DNA from: an uncultured Methanobrevibacter sp. | GTDB taxonomy: Archaea; Methanobacteriota; Methanobacteria; Methanobacteriales; Methanobacteriaceae | Assembly (NCBI GenBank): GCA_900314635.1 | Contig: OMVY01000010.1 | Location: 55,852 to 119,851 of the forward strand | DNA: 64,000 nt | Direction: 5' to 3' | Part shown: piece after piece, positions 29,471 to 37,564 of the stretch | Layout: each line of letters opens with the position of its first letter | Position numbering within the stretch: the stretch's first letter is position 1 | The notes under the pieces: generated by a model | What the model was told of the DNA's origin: nothing | The model's input: only the letters and a program-made list of their open reading frames with translations | The model's database searches: none | Made by a program: the position numbers and the translations under genes

Positions 29471-29702
29471 AATATAAAAAAATTCCTTATTTTTCCAATT
29501 AATAACTAGAATTCAATTCTCATCCGTTAATATAAAAAATGCCTTATTTTTCCAATTAATAACTAGAATTCAATTCTCATCCGTTAATATAAAAAAATTC
29601 CTTATTTTTCCAATTAATAACTAGAATTCAATTCTCATCCGTTAATATAAAAAAATTCCTTATTTTTCCACTTTAATATCTAAAATTCCATTCTCATCCT
29701 TT
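29471..29702. repeat. Four tandem ~58-bp copies of the mfnD 3' end
   Basis: Copies begin at 29471, 29529, 29586 and 29644. The fourth is the authentic 3' end of mfnD (stop TAA at 29660-29662, minus strand) plus a few downstream bases; the other three are almost identical to each other and clearly derived from it, keeping the last codons and the stop in degraded form. Each copy contains an A7 tract that would be a U-tract in the mfnD transcript. Confidence 0.9.
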
Positions 29703-30841
29703 AAAAAACTTACCTTGCCATCATATGATACCCTTTTCTCAAGATCTTCGATTGTAATCTTTTTATCAAGCAAATCGATTAGTGATTTGGCTATATTGAA
29801 ATCAGCTATCTTCTGCATTCCAACATAAGAGGTAGTAAATCTGGAGTTGAGTTCTATAAGATAAACCTTCTCCTCCTCATTATTGATTATCAAATCAACA
29901 CCAACGAATCCTTGAAGTCCTGGAAGCATTTCACAAGCTTTTTTAGCTATCTTAAAAGCTTCTTCTTTAAGAGGGTGCTCGAATGGAATATATCCTCCAA
30001 CATACTGGCCGCCGTTTTCATTGATTTCCACTATCTGCTTGTTAAAACTAATAGGAAGTGCTTTACGACCATTGCTAATTAAACTTACACTGCATACATC
30101 GCCTTCGATGAATTCCTGAACAACAAATCTGGAGCCCGGCTCGTAGATTTCCTCAAGCTCATCTATATTGCGTTTGGTTTCAATGATTTTAAGGTTTTCA
30201 CAGTCCACTCCAAAACGAGGCTTGGCTATCAGTTTATGCTCTTTGACAACATCCATATCACTCTCATCCACTACAGGAACATCTTTAGGCCTTTTGAATA
30301 AGGGAATATCATATTCACTGGATTCATTATCATAATCTCCGTTGATACCATCGAAGAATAACTGAATGGCTCTTTTCCAGTAGGTCTTCGGATTGATGAG
30401 AATATTATAGGTTTTTGGCTGTGGAACTCTTTTATTCAAGTAATCGAAGGTTTCAAACTTATCAGATGCAAGTTTTACAGCATAGGATGAGGAAGTGTAT
30501 AATTTAACCTGCTTGGACTCAAGCAGTTTTGTCAATCTGTACAGGTTCATATCATTTTCAGAAGAGACAAACAGGGCTCTATTGAAAACAGAAGCATTCA
30601 TTTCCAGCCATTCGTATAATCCTCCATCTATTGCAATGATTTTAATATCAAAGTCAAAATCATCAAAGATGTGTTCGAACTGTTTTGATACTAAAACACA
30701 GATATCCTCATCTTTTAAGTCCAATACAATTGATCTTACAATCTCTTCAGCTTCGGATATTATCGCAGGATCGTCAGTTCCAGAGGCTGTGTAATATTCA
30801 AAAATCAAGATTGTATCATCACCAACTTCAACATCAAACAT
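29660..30841 (-). CDS. mfnD: Tyramine-L-glutamate ligase MfnD
   Basis: ATP-grasp enzyme attaching the first glutamate to tyramine in methanofuran synthesis. Of 393 residues, the ATP-grasp core runs ~200-370: KLIAKPRFGVDCENLKIIE, FVVQEFIEGDVCSVSLIS, GLQGFVGVDLII and VYLIELNSRFTTSYVG, with the metal-binding E-x-N. The N-terminal half matches this small archaeal family. AGGAGA precedes the ATG. mfnF follows after a 245-base gap filled by repeats made from the end of mfnD itself, so the two may be one transcript or be separated by the repeats' U-tracts. Confidence 0.88.
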   Translation of the reverse strand: MFDVEVGDDTILIFEYYTASGTDDPAIISEAEEIVRSIVLDLKDEDICVLVSKQFEHIFDDFDFDIKIIAIDGGLYEWLEMNASVFNRALFVSSENDMNLYRLTKLLESKQVKLYTSSSYAVKLASDKFETFDYLNKRVPQPKTYNILINPKTYWKRAIQLFFDGINGDYDNESSEYDIPLFKRPKDVPVVDESDMDVVKEHKLIAKPRFGVDCENLKIIETKRNIDELEEIYEPGSRFVVQEFIEGDVCSVSLISNGRKALPISFNKQIVEINENGGQYVGGYIPFEHPLKEEAFKIAKKACEMLPGLQGFVGVDLIINNEEEKVYLIELNSRFTTSYVGMQKIADFNIAKSLIDLLDKKITIEDLEKRVSYDGKVSFLKDENGILDIKVEK

Positions 30842-30972
30842 ATTTTTATTCTCCTATTAAGCTTTAACTCAAACCAAAGACATCTTCATTTAAATTAAAA
30901 TTCATTTCTCAATGGAAAAATCAACAAATTAAAAGCAAATCCCCATCACAATGAAAAAATCAACAAATTGAA

Positions 30973-32304
30973 TTAATTATTATAATCTTCAAGTATAATA
31001 GTTTTGCCCTTCAAGTTCAAATCATCAAATGGGAATTTTACATCTTCTCCTTCAAAGGCAATCTTGATTAAGGCATTATTTTTATCCTCATATTCCTTAA
31101 CACTTATATCCTCATCTATAACCTTCATCTTGCGTGTGAAACTTGCCATAACCTCATCAGGGGCAACCAGTTTCAAAGAATCGGCGGCATCGGCATCTTC
31201 TATGATTTTTATCATCAATTCAGCCGCATTTCCCATGCCGTAAGGGTTTTTGGCATTTTTCATGCTGTTTCTAAACTCTTCATCGTCAAGAATCTTTCTT
31301 GCATACTTTAAAATAGCCTCCTTATCAGAACCTACCAGGATGTTGCCTCCTGCAGTGACTGTTTCAGGACGTTCAGTATTGTATCTCAATGTAAGAGCCG
31401 GAACATCCAGGGTAATCGCCTCTTCCTGCAATCCTCCGGAATCTGTAAGTATGAGAGTTGATTTTGATGTGAGCAATAGGAAATCCAGATATCCCACAGG
31501 CTTGATTATGTGAACATGACTCAGGTCATTGAGCCTGTCAAACAAACCAAAGTTTTCCATTGTCTTTTTGGTTCTAGGGTGCATAGGGAAAATGATGTTT
31601 GTATCATCCAGCTCCTCCAATGCCTCTATGATATTAAGCAGCCTGTCTTTAAAATCAACGTTTTCAGCTCTGTGCATTGTCAATGTAACTATATTCTCCA
31701 TATTGTCAATGTCCAGGTCTGCAAGAGATTTTTCATACTCTCCAACATCCCTTTCTTCGGAAATCTTGAGGTTTCTAAAACAGGCATCAACCACAGTGTT
31801 TCCGGTTACGAAAATACGCTTTCTGGAAATGCCTTCCATTGCAAGGTTTATTGCAGATTCCTCAGTTGGAACAAAATATAATTTTGAGCTGACATCGGCA
31901 GCCAAACGGTTAATTTCCTCAGGCATTGTTTCATCAAATGACCGAAGTCCCGCTTCCACATGTCCCACTGGAATATGCAATTTGACAGCTACAAGAGCCC
32001 CTGCAAGAACTGCATTGGTATCCCCTTGAACAAGAACGATGTCAGGTTTTTCATCCAGCAAAACCTCTTCGATTCCTTCCATCATTTTTCCAGTCTGTTT
32101 TCCATGAGAACCTGAGCCTACATGGATGTTATAATTAGGTTTTGGTAATTTCAAGTCTAAAAAGAAGTTTTCAGACATTTCCTTGTCGTAATGCTGTCCT
32201 GTATGAATAAGAAGCAGTTCATGCCCCTTGTTTTGAATTTCATCCATAACGGAAGCCATTTTAATGATTTCCGGCCTTGTTCCAAGTACAATAGCTATTT
32301 TCAT
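30973..32304 (-). CDS. wecB: UDP-N-acetylglucosamine 2-epimerase (non-hydrolysing)
   Basis: Interconverts UDP-GlcNAc and UDP-ManNAc for surface glycans. The GT-B fold protein starts MKIAIVLGTRPEIIKMASVM and shows TGQHYDKEMSENFF, VQGDTNAVLAGA, HVEAGLRSFDETMPEE, ILTDSGGLQEEA and RYNTERPETV. At 443 residues it is ~70 longer than bacterial WecB; the extra C-terminal part (from about SFTRKMKVIDEDISV) looks like a small beta-rich add-on. AAGGTGT precedes the ATG. It lies upstream of mfnD, and its leader holds a 37-bp tandem repeat. Confidence 0.93.
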   Translation of the reverse strand: MKIAIVLGTRPEIIKMASVMDEIQNKGHELLLIHTGQHYDKEMSENFFLDLKLPKPNYNIHVGSGSHGKQTGKMMEGIEEVLLDEKPDIVLVQGDTNAVLAGALVAVKLHIPVGHVEAGLRSFDETMPEEINRLAADVSSKLYFVPTEESAINLAMEGISRKRIFVTGNTVVDACFRNLKISEERDVGEYEKSLADLDIDNMENIVTLTMHRAENVDFKDRLLNIIEALEELDDTNIIFPMHPRTKKTMENFGLFDRLNDLSHVHIIKPVGYLDFLLLTSKSTLILTDSGGLQEEAITLDVPALTLRYNTERPETVTAGGNILVGSDKEAILKYARKILDDEEFRNSMKNAKNPYGMGNAAELMIKIIEDADAADSLKLVAPDEVMASFTRKMKVIDEDISVKEYEDKNNALIKIAFEGEDVKFPFDDLNLKGKTIILEDYNN

Positions 32305-32333
32305 TTAAACACCTTCAATAGTCATTTGATAAT

Positions 32334-32440
32334 TTGAATAATCTTCACAAATCTAATAAATTATATCAATTCGAATAATCTTCACAAATCTAATAAATTA
32401 TATCAATTCGAATAATCTTCACAAATCTAATAAATTATAT
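32334..32440. repeat. 37-bp repeat in three tandem copies in the wecB leader
   Basis: Copies at 32334-32370, 32371-32407 and 32408-32440 (last one cut short) are almost identical. They lie 30 bases before the wecB start, in its promoter or 5' leader. No spacers, so not CRISPR. Confidence 0.9.
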
Positions 32441-32590
32441 TATTTTATATTTATTATTTTCAATCAATATAAGTTTTAATAAAAAGAGAGTGAAAAAAGA
32501 TTAATTTAAAGGAAATATTTAAAAAAGCCAGATAATCAAAAACTGCAATACATATAAAAAAAAAGAGTTTAAAAAATAAAAAAAGTAAAA
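32441..32590. other. Spacer after ppaC, no gene seen
   Basis: AT-rich remainder of the 307-base gap between ppaC and wecB, containing the T-run after the ppaC terminator hairpin (A-runs on the plus strand). Confidence 0.45.
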
Positions 32591-32609
32591 AAATAGCTAA
32601 AAGCTATTT
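32591..32609 (-). terminator. Terminator hairpin after ppaC
   Basis: AAATAGCT-ttt-AGCTATTT on the minus strand (8-bp stem) directly after the stop, followed by a T-run (poly-A at 32583-32590). Confidence 0.65.
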
Positions 32610-32611
32610 AA

Positions 32612-33541
32612 TTATAACTTTGAAGCGGTTTCAGTCATTATAGGAACCACTTGTTTCTTACGGGAGACAACACCTTCTAAAAGAGCGTGATTGTCTTCTA
32701 AAGTAACATCATATGCCACTTCAACAAGTGATGCCTGGCTTCCTAAAACCAGAACTTCAGAATTGCTGTTTACGATATCAGTAATGAGAAGCATGAAAAT
32801 ATCCAGATCCTCATCATCGATGATTTTCTGAATTCCATCTTCAAGGTCTTCCTGCATTTCAAGAACATCAGGAATGCTTGCAGTATTTACCTGATTGACA
32901 ATGGACTTGACATCTCCAAAGTCGATTTGCTTTGCATCAAGATCCAATATCTCTTCAATTGAAAAGTCTGATAAGTCTGTTCCTGCTTTCAACATCTCAA
33001 GACCATAGGATTCATAATCAATTTCAGCGATTTCAGCAAGCTCTTTTACGGCTTCAACATCATCTTCAGTAGTTGTAGGTGATTTTAAAAGCAGAGTATC
33101 TGATATAATTGCAGACAACATCAAGCTGGCGATTTCCTTGGTGACTTCAACACCATTTTCCTTATATAGCTTGAATAAGACTGTTTCAGTACATCCAACA
33201 GGTTCCGCCCTGTAGAATAAAGGATAAGAAGTTTCTAAAGCGAGTTTGTGGTGGTCTACAACCTTAAGGATTTTAGCGTTTTCCAAATTGTCAACAGATT
33301 CGCTTGGGCTGTTGTGATCCACTAAGATAACTTGAGCGTCATCTTCAACATCATCAATAAGTTCAGGTGCTTCAATATCAAAATAATTCAATACGTATTC
33401 TGTTTCCTTGTTCAAGCCTCCAAGCCTGCAGGCTACAGCATCGGCATTGCCTAAAGCCTTTTCCAAATTAGCCATTACAAGACTGGAAGTTATTGTATCG
33501 GTATCAGGACTTTTATGTCCGAAAATATAAGTTTTTGCCAT
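32612..33541 (-). CDS. ppaC: Manganese-dependent inorganic pyrophosphatase
   Basis: Family II pyrophosphatase that hydrolyses PPi from biosynthetic reactions. The 309 residues show the DHH-superfamily metal ligands: FGHKSPDTDTI (H9, D13, D15), VDHNSPSES and VDHHK, followed by the DHHA2 domain ending at VVSRKKQVVPIMTE, with the RKKQ substrate-binding signature. The frame begins with an ATG at 33553, but TGTGATA sits properly for the ATG at 33541. Single gene with its own terminator hairpin. Confidence 0.96.
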   Translation of the reverse strand: MAKTYIFGHKSPDTDTITSSLVMANLEKALGNADAVACRLGGLNKETEYVLNYFDIEAPELIDDVEDDAQVILVDHNSPSESVDNLENAKILKVVDHHKLALETSYPLFYRAEPVGCTETVLFKLYKENGVEVTKEIASLMLSAIISDTLLLKSPTTTEDDVEAVKELAEIAEIDYESYGLEMLKAGTDLSDFSIEEILDLDAKQIDFGDVKSIVNQVNTASIPDVLEMQEDLEDGIQKIIDDEDLDIFMLLITDIVNSNSEVLVLGSQASLVEVAYDVTLEDNHALLEGVVSRKKQVVPIMTETASKL

Positions 33542-33740
33542 ATTATCACACATTATTTTTATAATTATAATTGGTTAAATTGAAAAATAGTTTGCAACTA
33601 TTAATATTAGATTATAACTTATTCAATATAAAATATTTGCTTGAAAATTTTTTTATTATTCCAAACATAAAGGAAAACTGTAAATATTTGCTTTAAAACA
33701 GCACGAGAATTTCAATTTAAAAAAAAATAAGAAAAAATTT

Positions 33741-35123
33741 TTATTTGCTTGAGAAATCAACTTGATTGAAGCGGAAGGATTCCTTCAAATACTCAAACAA
33801 CATATCGTCTCTGTAGTCAATCACATAAGCATAATCAGAGCCTTCAAAGAATGCAACAGCTATTTTGGAATTGGAGCCTACAGCAGCAAATCCGTCAAGA
33901 TTTCCAATCCTGCTTTTCTCAGCATCCCTGAAACCATTTTGCTTCAAAAAGTTCAAAACATCCCCTGATTCTATTTGAGACCCATATCCACTGAGAGAAT
34001 AAGTGATATTCAAACAGTTCCTACCTTTTTCATCATGCAATTCATATTTTGGAACAGAGCGACCATTATCCAATTTGAGATTAGATTCAAACATCTTGAA
34101 ATCACTCGGAGCTTTAAAATAGAATCCAAGACCTTTAAACTCCCTGCTTAAACTCTCATCAATAAATCCATGAAGCTTGGAACTCAAAACTATGCTTAAC
34201 CTCTGCTGAATGATTTCATTGTCGCTTTCATATTCAAGATATTTCCCATATGCCTCTATGGCCTCTTCAAAATGATTTGAATTCTCATAGCTCAATCCTA
34301 GCTGAGCCCATACTCCATATCGTGTCGGGTCAAGCTTCAATGCCTTTTCAAAGTATGGAATGGCTTCCTCATAATGCTCACTATCCCCTAAACACACACC
34401 GACATTGATTAGTGCAAGAACATCATGTGAGTCGATTCTTAAAACTTCTTTGTAGGAGTCTGCAGCCTCACTCAAGCGGCCAAGCTCCCTTAATGACTCC
34501 CCTTTGTTATACCATGCGTCATCATGCTCATTGTCAAGAGCCAGCACCTCATCAAAGATGTCTATGGCATCCAAATATCTTTCACTTTCAAAATAGGCAT
34601 ATCCCTTGTTGTATAATACTTCAATGCTTTCTGGATTGAACTTCAATATTTCGTCATAGCAGGAAACTGCCTCATCGAATCGTCTTAATGTTCTAAGGGT
34701 GTTTCCCTTGTTGAATAAGGCATTCTCATATTTAGGATTCAATTCGATAGCCTTGTCGTAGGATTCAATAGCTTCCTCAAAACGTCCGAGGCTCGCTAAA
34801 TGAACACCCCTATCCTGCCATATCATCTCGGCATATGGATAAATCTCGAGACCTTTATCATAAACTTGAACTGCCTCTTCCAAACGGTTTAAAATAGCTA
34901 GAAGAGATCCTTTCATAAAGAGGAAATTAGGATTTTCCCCGTCGATTTCCAGAATCTCATCCATCACTTCAAGAGCCTCTTCAAAATATCCTCTGTTAAC
35001 CAGATTTTCTGCCCTTTCCACCTTCTCATCCAAATCCCTTGAGTTTACAGCCAATGTGTTTCCACAATTCATGCATATTGATGCAGAATCCGGATTTTCA
35101 CTGCCACACTTTAAACAACGCAT
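33741..35123 (-). CDS. Zinc-ribbon / TPR repeat protein
   Basis: 460 residues. The first 22 form a zinc ribbon (C3, C6, C17, C20). Residues ~30-310 are about eight tetratricopeptide repeats (EEALEVMDEILEIDGENP, AIESYDKAIELNPKYENAL, AIPYFEKALKLDPTRYGVW), a protein-protein interaction scaffold. The C-terminal ~130 residues (from LGFYFKAPSDFKMFE) form a separate alpha/beta domain that recalls the PsbP-like domains of other Methanobacteriales proteins; this is tentative. No membrane segment. AAGGTGT precedes the ATG. Function unknown; upstream lies the spacer with the metal-repressor-like palindrome. Confidence 0.85.
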   Translation of the reverse strand: MRCLKCGSENPDSASICMNCGNTLAVNSRDLDEKVERAENLVNRGYFEEALEVMDEILEIDGENPNFLFMKGSLLAILNRLEEAVQVYDKGLEIYPYAEMIWQDRGVHLASLGRFEEAIESYDKAIELNPKYENALFNKGNTLRTLRRFDEAVSCYDEILKFNPESIEVLYNKGYAYFESERYLDAIDIFDEVLALDNEHDDAWYNKGESLRELGRLSEAADSYKEVLRIDSHDVLALINVGVCLGDSEHYEEAIPYFEKALKLDPTRYGVWAQLGLSYENSNHFEEAIEAYGKYLEYESDNEIIQQRLSIVLSSKLHGFIDESLSREFKGLGFYFKAPSDFKMFESNLKLDNGRSVPKYELHDEKGRNCLNITYSLSGYGSQIESGDVLNFLKQNGFRDAEKSRIGNLDGFAAVGSNSKIAVAFFEGSDYAYVIDYRDDMLFEYLKESFRFNQVDFSSK

Positions 35124-35291
35124 TATTACACCTTGAATTATATATGTTCCTTATAGTATAAAAATGAAAATGAGCATTCAATTCCAGATTTATTTACCAA
35201 AAAAATAATCTGATATTTGCAAATTATTATTTTGTTTAAAAATTTGTTATTTTTTTTAAAAAAATTTAATTTTTTATAATTTTTTTAGAAA

Positions 35292-35309
35292 TTTTAGGCA
35301 TACCTAAAA
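35292..35309. promoter_or_regulatory. DtxR/IdeR-type palindrome
   Basis: TTTTAGG-CATA-CCTAAAA: perfect 7-base arms. The inner 14 bases, TTAGG-N4-CCTAA, have the half-sites and spacing of the core of the DtxR/IdeR iron/manganese repressor box. It could control the downstream plus-strand promoter or the TPR gene on the minus strand. Confidence 0.6.
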
Positions 35310-35345
35310 AAAATTTTAGTAAATTGTTTAATTCTAAACAAAAAG

Positions 35346-35353
35346 TTTATATA
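35346..35353 (+). promoter_or_regulatory. Box A (TATA) with no gene downstream
   Basis: TTTATATA preceded by AAAAAG, 37 bases beyond the palindrome. A start near 35378 would be followed at once by ACCTATAAATAGGT and then a T-run. Confidence 0.5.
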
Positions 35354-35771
35354 GTATAAAACTAAAATTATTATTACCTATAAATAGGTCTGCCTTTTTT
35401 TTGAAATTTTATAATGCCAATTTCATTTTTGAAATAATGGAACATATTAAAACCGTTTTTAAATCATTCGATTAATTATTTCACTCATAATTTATTTAAC
35501 AAAATATCAACTATGCCGTAATTCCTTTCCTTGGGTTTAATAAATTGTTGCCATTATTTTAAAAAAATGAGATTTGTGTTTAATTTGTTTTATTATTGGA
35601 TTTAAGCAATAATCTTTTACAAAGCAAAATTATTACTTCCCAAATACCAATTCCATATTTATCATAAAAACCTCAATTGTTTAAAAAACAGTTTTGCTTA
35701 TCTCCAAATAATAAAACAAAGATTTTACTATTTTTAGAATTAAAAAAAAATTGGATGAAATTAAAAGAAAC

Positions 35772-36641
35772 TTATTTTAAATCATCCAGGCAGTTTAAAA
35801 GACATTCGTTAACTGCATAATTCTTTTGAAAATCAAGCAGGGACTCCACAAGTGTTTTTCTAAACCTGTGGCATGCATATTCGTCATACTTAAATTTAAT
35901 GCCGTCGTATCGTGTGTCCATCAAAATAAGGTTCTCTGCATCAACCACCCGTATATATGCCCTCGGCGCATCTTCCGGAGGGTTTAAAAGATCCCTCACA
36001 TCATCCAAAGACAATTTGCCGCAATTCACATCAAGGAAAACCCGAATCATCTTCCTAACCATGTTCCACAGGAAACTTTCGCCGTAAATATCTATGAAAG
36101 TAGGCTGGTAATCGTTTAAATGAGCCCAGTTGCTGTTTTTATTATGGGGGTTCTCCTCTATGTCCACTTGAGTTATCCTAATATCATCTATTGTCCTGGT
36201 GGTTGTCTTCTGTTTGCGTTTTGTGAAATTTGTAAAATTATGGGTTCCCTTGAAAATATCAGCCACTTGGTTCATCAAATCAATATCCAGGTCTTTTTCA
36301 AACAATATATACCTATACCAGCGCATTTCAGCATACCTTGGCTTGAATCCAAATCTTACAGGGGCTTGTGCAATGATTTGAATATCATCAGGCAGGCTGT
36401 GGTTTATCTGATTTATGCGAACCTCCTTCTCGCTTTGAAAGCTGATGACATTGCCCAATGCATGAACTCCTGCATCTGTTCTGCCGGCGATTCGGAATCT
36501 GGAATCCTTTAAATCATCTATGTACTCGAGTTTTCGAAGATGATAAATCAGCTCCTCTTCCACGGTTCTCACATTAGGCTGGCGTTGAAATCCATGAAAA
36601 TGAGTTCCAACATAAGCTATTTTCAAGGCAGTTCTCTTCAT
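35772..36641 (-). CDS. truA: tRNA pseudouridine synthase A
   Basis: Makes pseudouridine at tRNA positions 38-40. The ~289 residues show ALKIAYVGTHFHGFQRQP, the catalytic aspartate D56 in GRTDAGVHALG, and FLWNMVRKMI near 200. GTGATG lies just before the ATG at 36641; an upstream in-frame ATG (36647) and GTG (36650) are within the ribosome site. Single gene, divergent from the methyltransferase. Confidence 0.95.
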   Translation of the reverse strand: MKRTALKIAYVGTHFHGFQRQPNVRTVEEELIYHLRKLEYIDDLKDSRFRIAGRTDAGVHALGNVISFQSEKEVRINQINHSLPDDIQIIAQAPVRFGFKPRYAEMRWYRYILFEKDLDIDLMNQVADIFKGTHNFTNFTKRKQKTTTRTIDDIRITQVDIEENPHNKNSNWAHLNDYQPTFIDIYGESFLWNMVRKMIRVFLDVNCGKLSLDDVRDLLNPPEDAPRAYIRVVDAENLILMDTRYDGIKFKYDEYACHRFRKTLVESLLDFQKNYAVNECLLNCLDDLK

Positions 36642-36801
36642 GTTCATCACAAAAATGAATTATTTTTTAAAATAAATAAAAAATAGAATTAATTTCTAAA
36701 TACATTTTTTAACTAAATCTTATATAAATATTTAGTAGAAAAAATAAAAAAGATGGCAATGAATTATTAACCAATATGAAAAATAATTTATAAGTGCAAA
36801 A

Positions 36802-37461
36802 ATGAAAATAAACCCACTTACTGGGACTAAAAGAGCTAAAACAATGAACAATGATGAGATTTTAGAAAAGGACAGATTCTGGGATGAAAAGTTGAATATA
36901 TTCACTAGCGTGTCAGACCACAGCGAAGAGGATGACTCCAATTATGGATATGACCCGACTCCATATATTGTTCTGGAGGAAATCCTTAAAAGCGACCTGC
37001 TTGGAAAGGATGATGTTTTGGTGGATTACGGATGTGGAAAAGGCAGGCTTGGATTTTTCTTTCACAATCAAACAGGCTGCAAGGTCATTGGCCTCGACCA
37101 CAGCAAAAGGATGATTAAAAAGGCAAATAAAAACCTAAAAAACTATGGAAGCAGTGATGAGATATGCTTTATTCACACAAAAGCCGAAGAGTACGTCCCA
37201 GTCGATGATGCGAATCGTTTTTACTTCTTTAATCCGTTTTCATCCAAAATATTTGCAAAGGTTTTAGAAAAAATCCAGCAGTCACATGACAAGAATCCTA
37301 GGGAGATAATTGTTTTCTTTTATTATTCAACTATAGAATACAAGTTATATCTGAAAACAGAACCTCGTCTGGAGCTTGTTGATTCCATGGAATTTGATGG
37401 AAAGCTTGTTGCAGATGAGGGCACAGCATACTTGGACATCTTCAGATTCAAACCAAAATAA
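36802..37461 (+). CDS. Class I SAM-dependent methyltransferase
   Basis: A 219-residue protein with the SAM-binding motif I VLVDYGCGKGRLGFFF (~72-87), motif II KVIGLDHSKRMIKKA and FYFFNPFS at the motif IV position. The target is unknown; proteins of this type in methanogens and bacteria are annotated only as SAM-dependent methyltransferases. The start is uncertain: the ATG at 36802 has a nearby GTG-type site, and another ATG occurs at 36844. It lies between truA (divergent) and the MATE exporter (same strand, 103 bases on). Confidence 0.8.
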   Translation: MKINPLTGTKRAKTMNNDEILEKDRFWDEKLNIFTSVSDHSEEDDSNYGYDPTPYIVLEEILKSDLLGKDDVLVDYGCGKGRLGFFFHNQTGCKVIGLDHSKRMIKKANKNLKNYGSSDEICFIHTKAEEYVPVDDANRFYFFNPFSSKIFAKVLEKIQQSHDKNPREIIVFFYYSTIEYKLYLKTEPRLELVDSMEFDGKLVADEGTAYLDIFRFKPK

Positions 37462-37564
37462 CCCCCATTCTAACTCCTTAATACAAACCAAAATGATTAT
37501 AAGGTTAAATACCTTAACTAACAATATTCAATATTGAAAAAATCTATTTTTAAAAAGGATTATT

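Larger units (their letters stand above)
35124..35771. other. 648-base spacer with a DtxR-like operator and an orphan promoter
   Basis: It holds an 18-bp palindrome (35292-35309), a plus-strand box A (35346-35353), a 5-bp inverted repeat ACCTA-taaa-TAGGT (35376-35389) and a T-run (35394-35402). The remaining ~370 bases up to truA show no coding frame longer than about a dozen codons that I could find near the promoter. Confidence 0.6.

Noticed and set aside
29471..29702. CRISPR array
   Set aside because: The ~58-bp units abut each other with no unique spacers, and one unit is coding sequence; the same holds for the arrays at 32334, 40921 and 55641.
31529..32029. A 166-codon plus-strand frame over wecB
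   Set aside because: Shadow of wecB; low-complexity S/I/L-rich translation typical of antisense frames here.
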